DNA of 64,000 bases, taken from positions 682,001 through 746,000 of the forward strand of contig NZ_JAERRH010000001.1 of the NCBI RefSeq assembly GCF_016741855.1, written 5' to 3'. The translations under genes and the position numbers were made by a program. Below the pieces are notes generated by a model that searched no databases, had not been told where the DNA came from, and saw only the letters and a program-made list of their open reading frames with translations. This document shows, piece by piece, positions 45,442-54,239 of the stretch; position 1 is the first letter of the stretch, and each line of letters begins with the position of its first letter. The DNA comes from Streptomyces musisoli (GTDB lineage Bacteria; Actinomycetota; Actinomycetes; Streptomycetales; Streptomycetaceae).

Positions 45442-46269
45442 ATGCCTCTACTGATCGACACGCCCCCGACGCCGGATCACGCGCCAAGGAAGATGCGCGG
45501 AACGGCCCGAAGGTTGCGCGGCTGGGCCCTCGCGTCCGCCGCGGCCTGCCTGACGCTCGCCCTCTCCGGCTGCGCCCAGGTCGACACGACGGCGCCGAGC
45601 ACCGCGCGCGCCGAGGCGGCGGAGGGGGCGCACGGGGCCCCGGCCCGGTTCGGCACCGTCGACTGCCGCGAGGCGAAGTGCATCGCGCTCACCTTCGACG
45701 CGGGCCCCAGCGAGAACTCCGCACGGCTGCTCGACATCCTCAAGGAGAAGAAGGTCCCGGCCACCTTCTTCCTGCTCGGCAAGCGGCACATCGAGAAGTA
45801 CCCGGAGCTGGTCAAGCGGATGGCGGCGGAGGGCCACGAGGTCGCGAGCCACACCTGGGACCACCAGATCCTCACCCGCATATCCGACGCGCAGATACGC
45901 GAGGAGCTGAAGCGGCCCAACGACGCGATCGAGCGGCTCACCGGGCGCAAGCCGACGCTGATGCGCCCGCCGCAGGGCCGCACCGACGCGAACGTCCACG
46001 AGATCTGCAAGGAGCTGGGCCTGGCGGAGGTGCTGTGGAGCGTGACCGCCAAGGACTACACGACCAACGACTCGGCGCTCATCACCAAGCGTGTCCTCGA
46101 GCAGTCCTCCCGGGACGGGATCATCCTGCTGCACGACATCTATCCCGGGACCGTGCCGGCCGTGCCCGGCATCATCGACGCGCTGAAGGCGCGCGGCTAC
46201 GTCTTCGTGACGGTCCCTCAGCTGCTGGCGCCCGGCAAGGCCGAGCCCGGCAAGGTGTACCGCCCCTGA
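45442..46269 (+). CDS. Polysaccharide deacetylase lipoprotein (CE4/NodB)
   Basis: 275 aa, exported. Basic N-terminus, hydrophobic stretch and lipobox LALSGC (about residue 34) predict a lipoprotein. NodB motifs: TFDAGPS (motif 1), HTWDH (motif 2), RPPQG (motif 3) and LLHDI (motif 5). In motif 1 the usual second Asp, a metal ligand, is Ala. It probably deacetylates peptidoglycan or another cell-wall glycan if active. Leaderless start: -10 TATAGT directly before ATG. Confidence 0.88.
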   Translation: MPLLIDTPPTPDHAPRKMRGTARRLRGWALASAAACLTLALSGCAQVDTTAPSTARAEAAEGAHGAPARFGTVDCREAKCIALTFDAGPSENSARLLDILKEKKVPATFFLLGKRHIEKYPELVKRMAAEGHEVASHTWDHQILTRISDAQIREELKRPNDAIERLTGRKPTLMRPPQGRTDANVHEICKELGLAEVLWSVTAKDYTTNDSALITKRVLEQSSRDGIILLHDIYPGTVPAVPGIIDALKARGYVFVTVPQLLAPGKAEPGKVYRP

Positions 46270-46290
46270 CGGGGCCGCGCGCCGTATCCC

Positions 46291-47304
46291 TCAGAACACC
46301 ACCGTCCAGCCTTCGCGAGCGGACTCGTCGCCGGTGTAGGAGACACCGTGCACCTTGAGTCCGGCGGCGTCGAGCAGCGTGATCTCACCGCCGTGGTTAC
46401 CGAGTTGGACGTCGGTGGCGAGCGGCACGGTGAGGCAGGAACCGGCCGCGAGCGGGGCCGTGGCCGGGACCTGCGTCCCATGGCCGAGGCGGCCGACGAC
46501 GCGCCAGCCGGTCAGGTCCACCGGGTCCGGCGAGGCGTTGAGGAGGGTCACCGTCTCCGCCTCGGGGGCGGGGCCCTTCGGGTTGACCAGCGCCGCGACG
46601 ATCCGCACGGGCTGTGTGCCCGCCGCGGGCCGGGTGCCGTCCACCTCGTCCAGGGTGTGCCCGGTGGTGTCGTCGGTGTGCCAGGACTGGCTCTGGAAGG
46701 CCAGGAAGATGCCGACCCAGCGGGACTGCCCCGGGAAGTGCAGGAGGAGCCCGCCGTCCTGCCACACGCCGTCGTCGCCGCGGAACCGGTGGCTGTTGCC
46801 CTGGTTCATGTGGACGTCGTGCACGCCGTTGCCGGGCAGGAACCCGAACACCTTGTCCTTGATGCTGGGTTCGGGGCCGAAGCGGGCGCCGAAGAGGTAC
46901 ACCCGGGCGGCGGGGTCGTCGACGGCGCGCCGTACGTAGTGGTCGAGCAGGTCGGCGAGGTCGTTGTCGGGGCCCGCGACGTCCGGCGGGATGGGGCGCA
47001 TCGTGGCCGGGTCGAAGAGGTTGCCCCGCACGAAGTCGAGGTTCGGTCCGCCGGGACCGGCCGGCAGGGTGTTCCAGCCGCCCGGCAGGTCCTCCAGACG
47101 GGCGGTCAGCGGGTGCCGGAAGTCGTCGGCGACCACGTAGAGCAGTTCGGAGGGGTGCTCCTGCGAGAGCACGTTGACCGCGGCCCGGTAATGGGTGCCG
47201 TGGTCGTCCACGAGGTGGATCTGGTAGTGCGGTGTCTCCCTCGCACCCTCGCGCCGGGTGTCGACGGCGCGGGCGAGCAGGACGCCGTAGGTCTTCAACG
47301 GCAT
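46291..47304 (-). CDS. DUF2278 family protein
   Basis: 337 aa. The N-terminal 220 residues (YGVLLARAVDTRREG...PHYQIHLVDDHGTHYRAAVNVLS...GNGVHDVHMNQGNS) match the DUF2278 family. The last 110 residues (VTLLNASPDPVDLTGWRVVGRLG...LGNHGGEITLLDAAGLKVHGVSY) resemble a lamin-tail-type immunoglobulin fold. ATG 47304 has GGGGGAG 8 nt upstream. No signal peptide. Biochemical function unknown. Confidence 0.85.
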   Translation of the reverse strand: MPLKTYGVLLARAVDTRREGARETPHYQIHLVDDHGTHYRAAVNVLSQEHPSELLYVVADDFRHPLTARLEDLPGGWNTLPAGPGGPNLDFVRGNLFDPATMRPIPPDVAGPDNDLADLLDHYVRRAVDDPAARVYLFGARFGPEPSIKDKVFGFLPGNGVHDVHMNQGNSHRFRGDDGVWQDGGLLLHFPGQSRWVGIFLAFQSQSWHTDDTTGHTLDEVDGTRPAAGTQPVRIVAALVNPKGPAPEAETVTLLNASPDPVDLTGWRVVGRLGHGTQVPATAPLAAGSCLTVPLATDVQLGNHGGEITLLDAAGLKVHGVSYTGDESAREGWTVVF

Positions 47305-47510
47305 AGGATCAACTCCCCCGGGAGGCGGGCGGAATGCCCGGCCCATGGCAGGAAGCCTAGGAGGAGGAGGGCCGTGGCGCCGCCCCGCGCACCGGCTGTT
47401 TCAGAATACGTCTCCTCGTGGACACCCGCTACGCGAGCGGGCCGAGGCGGATCGGTGACACGGGGCGGCGAACAGGCCGGTCACCGGCGCCCATTGCCTA
47501 CGATCGTGCC

Positions 47511-47951
47511 GTGCCCGTCTTCACCCTCGAACGTACGGCCCCGCTTCCGCTCGACGAGGCGTGGCGCCGGCTCACGGAGTGGCCCCGCCACGCCGACGCG
47601 GTCCCGCTGACCCGGATCAGGGTGCTCACGCCCGCGCCGACCCGCGAGGGCACGCGCTTCGTGGCCCGCTCCGGCGTCGGCCCGCTCGCCCTGGACGACG
47701 TCATGGAGGTGACGGTCTGGCAGCCGCCGGCCGCCGGCGAGGGCGGCCTGTGCCGGCTGGAGAAACGGGGCCGGCTGATCCTCGGCTGGGCGGAGATCGA
47801 GGTCCGGCCGGGGCCCGGGGGCCGTAGCCGCGTGGTGTGGCGCGAGGAACTGCGGGTCCGCTTCCTGCCCCGTGCCTTCGACGGCGTACTGGAGCGAACG
47901 GCCCGCCTGATGTTCGGGCGGGCCGCGAACCGGCTGCTCGGGCGGCCCTGA
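47511..47951 (+). CDS. SRPBCC (polyketide cyclase-like) family protein
   Basis: 146 aa, START/Bet v 1-like helix-grip fold: FTLERTAPLPLDEAWRRLTEWPRHADAVPLT opens the domain and a long C-terminal helix (ERTARLMFGRAANRLLG) closes it. GTG 47511 is chosen because TACGAT (47499-47504) is 6 nt upstream and no ribosome-binding site exists, so leaderless. The ligand is unknown. Confidence 0.8.
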   Translation: MPVFTLERTAPLPLDEAWRRLTEWPRHADAVPLTRIRVLTPAPTREGTRFVARSGVGPLALDDVMEVTVWQPPAAGEGGLCRLEKRGRLILGWAEIEVRPGPGGRSRVVWREELRVRFLPRAFDGVLERTARLMFGRAANRLLGRP

Positions 47952-47954
47952 CCA

Positions 47955-48190
47955 GGTCCGGTGCCTCAGTCCTCGCGGCCCGTCACGGCGACCGTCACGC
48001 CCAGGCCCGCAGTACTCGCGGCCCGTCACGCCCAGGTCTCAGGCCTCACGGCCGTCACCGCGACCGTCACGCCCATGGCCACAGTGCTCGCGGCCCGTCA
48101 CGCCCAGGTCTCAGGCCTCTGGCCCGTCACCGCGACCGTCACGCCAGGTCTCAGTCCCTGCGCCCCGTCACGGCGACCGTCACGCCCAGG
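47955..48190. repeat. Tandem copies of the LysE gene's 3' end
   Basis: Four to five imperfect copies of a roughly 40-bp block that, read on the minus strand, reproduces the last codons of the LysE gene (G-V-T-V-A-V-T-G-R-R-D-stop) with its stop. The farthest copy, at about 47965-48005, is nearly identical to the genuine end of the gene. Confidence 0.85.
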
Positions 48191-48789
48191 CCGATCATCG
48201 TCAGCCCGCCCGCGCCGCCGATCGCGGCCAGCCGCCGGGGCGACCCGGCGAACCAGTCCCGGGCGGCGGAGGCGGCCAGTCCCCAGACGGCGTCGGAGAC
48301 CACCGCGATGGCGTTGAAGACCAGCCCGAGCAGCAGCATCTGCGCCGGGACGTGCCCCTGCTCCCGGTCCACGAACTGCGGCAGTACGGCAGCGAAGAAG
48401 ACCATCGTCTTGGGGTTGGCCACGCCGACCGCGAACCCCTCCCAGAGGGTGCGCAGGCCGCCGCGCGCCGCGCCGGACCCGGTGAACGCCTCCCCCGTCG
48501 AGCCGCGCCGCCGCCACGCCCTGACACCGAGGTGGACGAGGTAGGCGGCGCCCGCGAGCTTGAGGGCGGTGAAGACGAGGACGGAACGCTCGACGATCGA
48601 GCCGACGCCGAGCGCCACGGCCACGACGAGCAGATACGCGCCGAGCGTGTTGCCGACGACCGTGGTCAGCGCGGCGCGGCGGCCGTGGGCCAGGGCCCGT
48701 CCGATCACGAACAGCACGCTGGGGCCGGGCACCACGATCAGCAGCAAGGAGAGGACGGCGAAGGCCGCCAGCCGGTCGGGGGTAACCAT
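48151..48789 (-). CDS. LysE family translocator
   Basis: 212-aa inner-membrane exporter of the LysE/RhtB superfamily, six helices. The family opening (FAVLSLLLIVVPGPSVLFVIGRALAHGRRAAL) and the central GFAVGVANPKTMVFFAAVLPQF are diagnostic. Likely exports an amino acid or analogue. Start ATG 48789; ribosome-binding site weak. Confidence 0.9.
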   Translation of the reverse strand: MVTPDRLAAFAVLSLLLIVVPGPSVLFVIGRALAHGRRAALTTVVGNTLGAYLLVVAVALGVGSIVERSVLVFTALKLAGAAYLVHLGVRAWRRRGSTGEAFTGSGAARGGLRTLWEGFAVGVANPKTMVFFAAVLPQFVDREQGHVPAQMLLLGLVFNAIAVVSDAVWGLAASAARDWFAGSPRRLAAIGGAGGLTMIGLGVTVAVTGRRD

Positions 48790-48845
48790 GGCCCCATGCA
48801 AGCACGGGGGCGGCCCCGGCCGGCAACGGCTTTTCCGGCGCTCGC

Positions 48846-49559
48846 TCAGGCCACCGACCCGATCCGCCCCGCCGGCCGCACGGCCGTGTCGCGGTGGATG
48901 GGGGTGTGCGCGCCGGTCGGCGAGATCCCGCTGCCGCCGCGCCGGCCCGCGACGATCTCCGCCGCGATGGACAGCGCCGTCTCCTCGGGGGTACGGGCGC
49001 CGAGGTCCAGGCCGATCGGGGAACGCCGCCGGGCCGGCTCCAGCTCGGTGACGCCGACGGCGCGCAGGCGCTCGTTGCGGTCCGGTTCGGGGTGGGCGCC
49101 GAAGCCGTCGTACGACCCGTCGGGACGCACGAGGAGGGTCCGGCCCCGCAGCCGCGCCGGACCCTCGGCGATCCGCGCGACCGCCGCCGCCTCCCCACGG
49201 GCGGCGGCGGCCGGCGCGGTCGCGAACACCGGCCGGGCGGGACCGTCCGCCCGGACCGGCGTGACGAGGATGTCGATGACGCCGCCACAGGTGAGCCCGA
49301 CGGCGAAGGCATCCTCGTCGCTGTACCCGAAGCGTTCGGGGACGGTCTCCCCGTCCCCGAGCGCCTGCCGGCACAGCTCGTACACGGCCCCCTCCACGCA
49401 CCCGCCGCAGACCGAACCGGTCGCCGTGCCGTCGGCGTCCACCGCGCGGGCGGCGCCGGGCGGCCGCGGGGCGCTGCCTCCGACGGCCACCACGGTGGCG
49501 ACGGCGAAGTCACGGCCCTGCCCGACCCACCGGTCGAGCCGCTCGGCGATGTCCGGCAT
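48846..49559 (-). CDS. xdhC: XdhC family protein lacking its central domain
   Basis: XdhC/CoxI proteins insert the sulfurated molybdenum cofactor into xanthine dehydrogenase. This 237-aa copy has a complete N-terminal XdhC domain (AVATVVAVGGSAPRPPGAARAV, GSVCGGCVEGAVYE, VGLTCGGVIDILV). It also has the family's C-terminal tail (SPIGLDLGARTPEETALSIAAEIVAGRRGGSG). The roughly 130-140-residue Rossmann domain that normally separates them is absent. The junction is at GAHPEPDR/NERLR. Perfect AAGGAGG before ATG. Downstream of the AzgA permease and xdh genes. Confidence 0.85.
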   Translation of the reverse strand: MPDIAERLDRWVGQGRDFAVATVVAVGGSAPRPPGAARAVDADGTATGSVCGGCVEGAVYELCRQALGDGETVPERFGYSDEDAFAVGLTCGGVIDILVTPVRADGPARPVFATAPAAAARGEAAAVARIAEGPARLRGRTLLVRPDGSYDGFGAHPEPDRNERLRAVGVTELEPARRRSPIGLDLGARTPEETALSIAAEIVAGRRGGSGISPTGAHTPIHRDTAVRPAGRIGSVA

Positions 49560-49600
49560 CCGTCGGCCTCCTTGGCGAGTTCGCGGACGGGGCGGGGCGG

Positions 49601-51058
49601 CTAGTGCACGCCCAGCCAGCCCTCGATGGGATGGAGGGCGAAGTAGACGAGGAACACGACCGTGAGTCCCCACATGAAAGCGCCGATCTCGCGGGCCTTG
49701 CCCTGCCCCACCTTGATGGCGACGTAGGAGATGACGCCCGCGGCGACACCGGTGGTGATGGTGTACGTGAACGGCATCAGGACGACGGTCAGGAACACCG
49801 GGATGGCGGTGGCGCGGTCGGCCCAGTCCACGTGCCGGGCGTTCATCAGCATCATGGCGCCGATGACGACCAGGGCGGCGGAGGCGACCTCCTGCGGGAC
49901 GATCGCGGTGACCGGGGTGAAGAACAGACAGGCCGCGAAGAACAGACCCGTCACGACGGAGGCCAGGCCCGTACGGGCACCTTCGCCCACGCCGGTGGCC
50001 GACTCGATGAACACCGTCTGGCCGGAGCCGCCCGCCACGCCGCCGATCGCGCCGCCGGCGCCGTCGATGAACAGCGCCTTGGACAGGCCCGGCATCCGGC
50101 CCTTGTCGTCGGCGAGGTTCGCCTCGGTGCCGACACCGATGATGGTGGCCATCGCGTCGAAGAACCCGGCGAGCACGAGGGTGAAGACGATCATGCCGAC
50201 CGTCATCGCGCCGACCTGGCCCCAGCCGCCGAACTCGACCTTGCCGAAGAGTGAGAAGTCGGGCATCGAGACCGCGCTGCCGTGCAGTTCGGGGGCACCG
50301 TTGGCCCACTGCCTGGTGTCGATGACGCCGAGCCCGTTGAGGACGGCGGCGACGATCGTGCCCGAGACGATCCCGATGAGGATGGCTCCGGGGATGTTGC
50401 GGGCCTGGAGCATGAAGATCAGCAGCAGGGTCCCGGCGAAGAGCAGCACCGGCCAGCCGGCGAGTTCACCGGCGGGGCCGAGGGTGAGCGGGGTGGCCTT
50501 GCCCTGGTGCACGAAGCCGGCCTTGTAGAAGCCGATGAGGGCGATGAACAGGCCGATGCCCATGGTGATGCCGTGCTTGAGCGCGAGCGGGATCGCGTTC
50601 ATGATCATCTCGCGCAGGCCGGTGACGACCAGCAGCATGATGATCACGCCGTACATCACGCACATGCCCATGGCCTGCGGCCAGGTCATCTCGGGGGCGA
50701 CCTGTGAGGACAGGACGCCTGAGACCGAGAGGCCGGCGGCGAGGGCCAGCGGCACCTTGCCGACGAAGCCCATCAGCAACGTGGTGAAGGCCGCCGCGAA
50801 CGCGGTCGCGGTGATCAGCGCCTTCTGGCCGAGCGTGTCCCCCGCCGCGTCCTTGCCGGACAGGATGAGGGGGTTGAGCAGGAGGATGTACGCCATCGCC
50901 ATGAAGGTGGTGATGCCGCCGCGCACCTCTCGCGCGACCGTGGATCCTCTTCTGGATATGTGGAAGTACCGGTCGAGCCAGGACCGTCCGGCCGGGACGC
51001 GACTGCCGTCGCCGGCGTCCTCGGACGCGGTCCTGGGCTCCACTGACTGCTGGGTCAT
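49601..51058 (-). CDS. AzgA-type purine permease (NCS2/AzgA family)
   Basis: 485-aa permease for adenine/guanine/hypoxanthine-type purines. AzgA features: EVRGGITTFMAMAYILLLNPLIL near the start, SGVLSSQVAPEMTWPQAMG, GGSGQTVFIESATGVGEGARTGLASV and VLMPFTYTITTGVAAGVISY. ATG 51058 with GGGAGA 7 nt upstream. It is separated from xdh by a terminator and is followed by xdhC 41 nt downstream. Confidence 0.92.
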   Translation of the reverse strand: MTQQSVEPRTASEDAGDGSRVPAGRSWLDRYFHISRRGSTVAREVRGGITTFMAMAYILLLNPLILSGKDAAGDTLGQKALITATAFAAAFTTLLMGFVGKVPLALAAGLSVSGVLSSQVAPEMTWPQAMGMCVMYGVIIMLLVVTGLREMIMNAIPLALKHGITMGIGLFIALIGFYKAGFVHQGKATPLTLGPAGELAGWPVLLFAGTLLLIFMLQARNIPGAILIGIVSGTIVAAVLNGLGVIDTRQWANGAPELHGSAVSMPDFSLFGKVEFGGWGQVGAMTVGMIVFTLVLAGFFDAMATIIGVGTEANLADDKGRMPGLSKALFIDGAGGAIGGVAGGSGQTVFIESATGVGEGARTGLASVVTGLFFAACLFFTPVTAIVPQEVASAALVVIGAMMLMNARHVDWADRATAIPVFLTVVLMPFTYTITTGVAAGVISYVAIKVGQGKAREIGAFMWGLTVVFLVYFALHPIEGWLGVH

Positions 51059-51206
51059 GGTGCCATCTCCCAAGGTTCAAAGGGGCACCCGCGTACCGAC
51101 CTGACGGCCACGGGATTTGGGAATGGACGACCCGGGGGACGGCCCGAGACGAACGAATTTCCTGGTACTTCAAGGACCGCGAGCGGAGCGGCACTCAAAG
51201 GGGTTC

Positions 51207-51254
51207 CTCCGGGCGGCGCGGCGGAGTGTGTGACGTTCCCTGCGCCGCCCGGAG
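51207..51254 (-). terminator. Terminator hairpin after xanthine dehydrogenase
   Basis: Perfect 13-bp stem (51207-51219 / 51242-51254) with a 22-nt loop, beginning 12 nt past the TAA stop. Confidence 0.75.
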
Positions 51255-51265
51255 AGCTGGTGGTG

Positions 51266-53650
51266 TTACGCGGTTCCCGTGAGGTGCTCGGGCCGTACCG
51301 GAGTGCGGTCGAGCGCCAGTCCGGTCGCGTTCCGGATCGCCGCGAGGACGGCCGGAGTGGACGACAGGGTCGGGGCCTCGCCGACGCCGCGCAGCCCGTA
51401 CGGGGCGTGCTCGTCGGCGAGTTCGAGCACGTCGACCGGGATGGTCGGCGTGTCGAGGATCGTGGGGATCAGGTAGTCCGTGAAGGACGGGTTCCTGACC
51501 TTGGCGGTCTTCGGGTCGACGATGATCTCCTCCATCACCGCCACGCCCAGGCCCTGGGTGGTACCGCCCTGGATCTGGCCGATGACGGAGAGCGGGTTGA
51601 GCGCCTTGCCGACGTCCTGGGCGCAGGCCAGTTCGATGACCTTGACCAGGCCGAGTTCGGTGTCGACCTCGACGACCGCGCGGTGGGCGGCGAAGGAGTA
51701 CTGGACGTGTCCGTTGCCCTGGCCGGTGCGCAGGTCGAAGGCCTCGGTCGGCCGGTGCCGCCACTCCTCCTCGACCTCCACGGCCTCGTCCTCCAGGACG
51801 TCGGCCAGGTCGCCGAGGATCTCGCCGCCGTCGGTGACGACCTTGCCGCCCTCCAGGAGCAGTTCGGCGGTGGCCCACGCCGGGTGGTAGGAGCCGAACT
51901 TGCGGCGCCCGATCTCCAGGACCTTCTCGCGGACCAGTTCGCAGGCGTTCTTCACGGCGCCGCCGGTGACGTACGTCTGCCGGGAGGCCGAGGTGGAGCC
52001 CGCGGAACCGACCTGCGTGTCCGCCGGGTGGATCGTCACCCGGGTGACGCCCAGCTCGGTGCGGGCGATCTGCGCGTGGACGGTGACCCCGCCCTGGCCG
52101 ACCTCCGCCATCGCGGTGTGCACGGTCGCGACCGGCTCGCCGCCCACGACCTCCATGCGCACCTTCGCGGTGGAGTAGTCGTCGAAACCCTCGGAGAAGC
52201 CGACGTTCTTGATGCCGACCGCGTACCCGACACCCCGTACGACGCCCTCGCCGTGCGTGGTGTTGGACAGACCGCCGGGCAGCTGGCGTACGTCGGCGCC
52301 CTCGCTGGACTCCCACTGGCGCTCCGGCGGGAGCGGCATCGCCTTGACCCGGCGCAGCAGTTCGGCGACCGGGGCCGGGGAGTCGACGGGCTGGCCCGTC
52401 GGCATGAGGGTCCCCTGCTCCATCGCGTTCAGCCGCCGGAACTCCACCGGGTCCATGCCCAGCTTCTTCGCCAGCTTGTCCATCTGCGCCTCGTAGGCGA
52501 AGCACGCCTGGACCGCACCGAAGCCGCGCATGGCGCCGCAGGGCGGGTTGTTGGTGTAGAGGGCGATGGCCTCGATGTCGACGTCGTCGACGACGTACGG
52601 GCCGGCCGACAGCGAGGAGGCGTTGCCGACGACCGCCGGGGAGGCGGAGGCGTAGGCGCCGCCGTCCAGGACGATCCTGCACTTCATGTGCGTGAGCTTG
52701 CCGTCCTTGGTGGCGCCGTGCTCGTAGTGGAGCTTCGCCGGGTGGCGGTGGACGTGCCCGAAGAAGGACTCGAAGCGGTTGTAGACGATCTTCACCGGCT
52801 TGCCGGTGCGCAGCGCCAGCAGACAGGCGTGGATCTGCATCGACAGGTCCTCGCGGCCGCCGAACGCGCCGCCGACGCCGGACAGCGTCATCCGCACCTT
52901 CTTCTCGGGCAGGCCGAGGACGGGCGCGATCTGGCGCAGGTCGGAGTGGAGCCACTGGGTGGCGATGTAGAGGTGGACGCCGCCGTCCTCCTCGGGCACG
53001 GCGAGGCCGGACTCGGGGCCGAGGAAGGCCTGGTCCTGCATGCCGAAGGTGTACTCGCCCTCGACGATGACGTCGGCCCGCCGACGGGCCTCGTCCACGT
53101 TGCCGCGGACGATCGGCTGGCGGTGCACGATGTTCGGGTGCGGGACGTGGCCGATGTGGTGGTCGTCGCGGTTCTCGTGGACGAGGACCGCGTCCGGCGC
53201 GACGGCCGACTTCTCGTCGGTGATCACCGGGAGTTCGCGGTACTCGACCTTGATCTTCGCGGCGGCGCGGCGGGCCGTCTCCGGGTGGTCGGCGGCGACG
53301 AGCGCGACCGGCTCGCCGTGGTGGCGTACCTTGCCGTGGGCGAGGACCGGGGTGTCCTGGATCTCCAGGCCGTAGTTCCTCACGTCGGTTGGCAGGTCGT
53401 CGTACGTCAGGACGGCGTAGACGCCGGGCGTCGCGAGGGCCTCGCCGGTGTCGATCGACACGATCTCGGCGTGTGCGACCGTGGAGCGCAGGATCTGGCC
53501 CCACAGCATGTCCTCGTGCCACATGTCCGACGAGTACGCGAACTCGCCGGTGACCTTGAGGGTGCCGTCCGGGCGGAGCGTGGACTCGCCGATGCCGCCC
53601 TTGGTCCGCGAGCCCTGCGTGATCTTCGTGGGAGCGCCTTCGGCCTGCAT
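51266..53650 (-). CDS. Xanthine dehydrogenase, molybdopterin-binding subunit
   Basis: Catalytic large subunit oxidising hypoxanthine/xanthine to urate (EC 1.17.1.4). 794 aa. Moco-binding GVGGAFGGRED, substrate-site segment GPYVVDDVDIEAIALYTNNPPCGAMRGFG and the catalytic Glu in GLRGVGEAPT near the C-terminus are present. ATG 53650 with GAGGGGG, 1 nt after the Fe-S subunit stop. Third gene of the FAD, 2Fe-2S, Mo-subunit operon. Ends in TAA, unusual here. Confidence 0.95.
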   Translation of the reverse strand: MQAEGAPTKITQGSRTKGGIGESTLRPDGTLKVTGEFAYSSDMWHEDMLWGQILRSTVAHAEIVSIDTGEALATPGVYAVLTYDDLPTDVRNYGLEIQDTPVLAHGKVRHHGEPVALVAADHPETARRAAAKIKVEYRELPVITDEKSAVAPDAVLVHENRDDHHIGHVPHPNIVHRQPIVRGNVDEARRRADVIVEGEYTFGMQDQAFLGPESGLAVPEEDGGVHLYIATQWLHSDLRQIAPVLGLPEKKVRMTLSGVGGAFGGREDLSMQIHACLLALRTGKPVKIVYNRFESFFGHVHRHPAKLHYEHGATKDGKLTHMKCRIVLDGGAYASASPAVVGNASSLSAGPYVVDDVDIEAIALYTNNPPCGAMRGFGAVQACFAYEAQMDKLAKKLGMDPVEFRRLNAMEQGTLMPTGQPVDSPAPVAELLRRVKAMPLPPERQWESSEGADVRQLPGGLSNTTHGEGVVRGVGYAVGIKNVGFSEGFDDYSTAKVRMEVVGGEPVATVHTAMAEVGQGGVTVHAQIARTELGVTRVTIHPADTQVGSAGSTSASRQTYVTGGAVKNACELVREKVLEIGRRKFGSYHPAWATAELLLEGGKVVTDGGEILGDLADVLEDEAVEVEEEWRHRPTEAFDLRTGQGNGHVQYSFAAHRAVVEVDTELGLVKVIELACAQDVGKALNPLSVIGQIQGGTTQGLGVAVMEEIIVDPKTAKVRNPSFTDYLIPTILDTPTIPVDVLELADEHAPYGLRGVGEAPTLSSTPAVLAAIRNATGLALDRTPVRPEHLTGTA

Positions 53651-53651
53651 G

Positions 53652-54239
53652 TCAGACCCCCTCGGACTGGCGGGCGGCCGCCAGGCGGACCGCGTCCATG
53701 ATCTTCTCGTAGCCCGTGCAGCGGCACAGGTTGCCCGACAGCGCCTCACGGATGTCGGCGTCCGTCGGGTTCGGGTTGCGCTCCAGGAGTTCGTCGGAGG
53801 CGACGAGGAGGCCCGGGGTGCAGAAACCGCACTGGACGGCGCCGGCGTCGATGAACGCCTGCTGGACCGGGGAGAGTTCGGTGCCTTCGCCGGCCTGCGA
53901 GCCGGTGCCGGTGCCTTCGGCCGGCCGATGCCGCCCGTCCTGGAGGGAGGTCCCGCAGGCGCCGGCGGCACAGCCGCCCTGGGCCCGCTGCCGGGCGTAG
54001 TCCGCGAGGCCCTCGACGGTCACGACCTCGCGGCCCTCGGCCTGGCCGGCCGCCACCAGGCAGGCACAGACCGGGACGCCGTCCAGACGGACGGTGCAGG
54101 AACCGCACTCGCCCTGCTCGCAGGCGTTCTTGGAACCCGGCAGGCCGAGGCGCTCGCGCAGCACGTACAGCAGGGACTCGCCCTCCCAGACGTCGTCGGC
54201 TTCCCGCGGACGTCCGTTGACGGTGAAGTTGACGCGCAT
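53652..54239 (-). CDS. Xanthine dehydrogenase, 2Fe-2S subunit
   Basis: 195 aa. The N-terminal plant-ferredoxin-type cluster (CEQGECGSC...C) is followed by the helical C-terminal cluster (CGFCTPG ... CRCTGYEKI). A Cys/Gly/Ala-rich insert of about 40 residues (GGCAAGACGTSLQDG) sits between them. ATG overlaps the FAD subunit stop by one base. Confidence 0.95.
   Translation of the reverse strand: MRVNFTVNGRPREADDVWEGESLLYVLRERLGLPGSKNACEQGECGSCTVRLDGVPVCACLVAAGQAEGREVVTVEGLADYARQRAQGGCAAGACGTSLQDGRHRPAEGTGTGSQAGEGTELSPVQQAFIDAGAVQCGFCTPGLLVASDELLERNPNPTDADIREALSGNLCRCTGYEKIMDAVRLAAARQSEGV

Noticed and set aside
51059..51200. Purine riboswitch in the AzgA leader
   Set aside because: No recognisable conserved core of known purine riboswitch classes could be picked out by eye.
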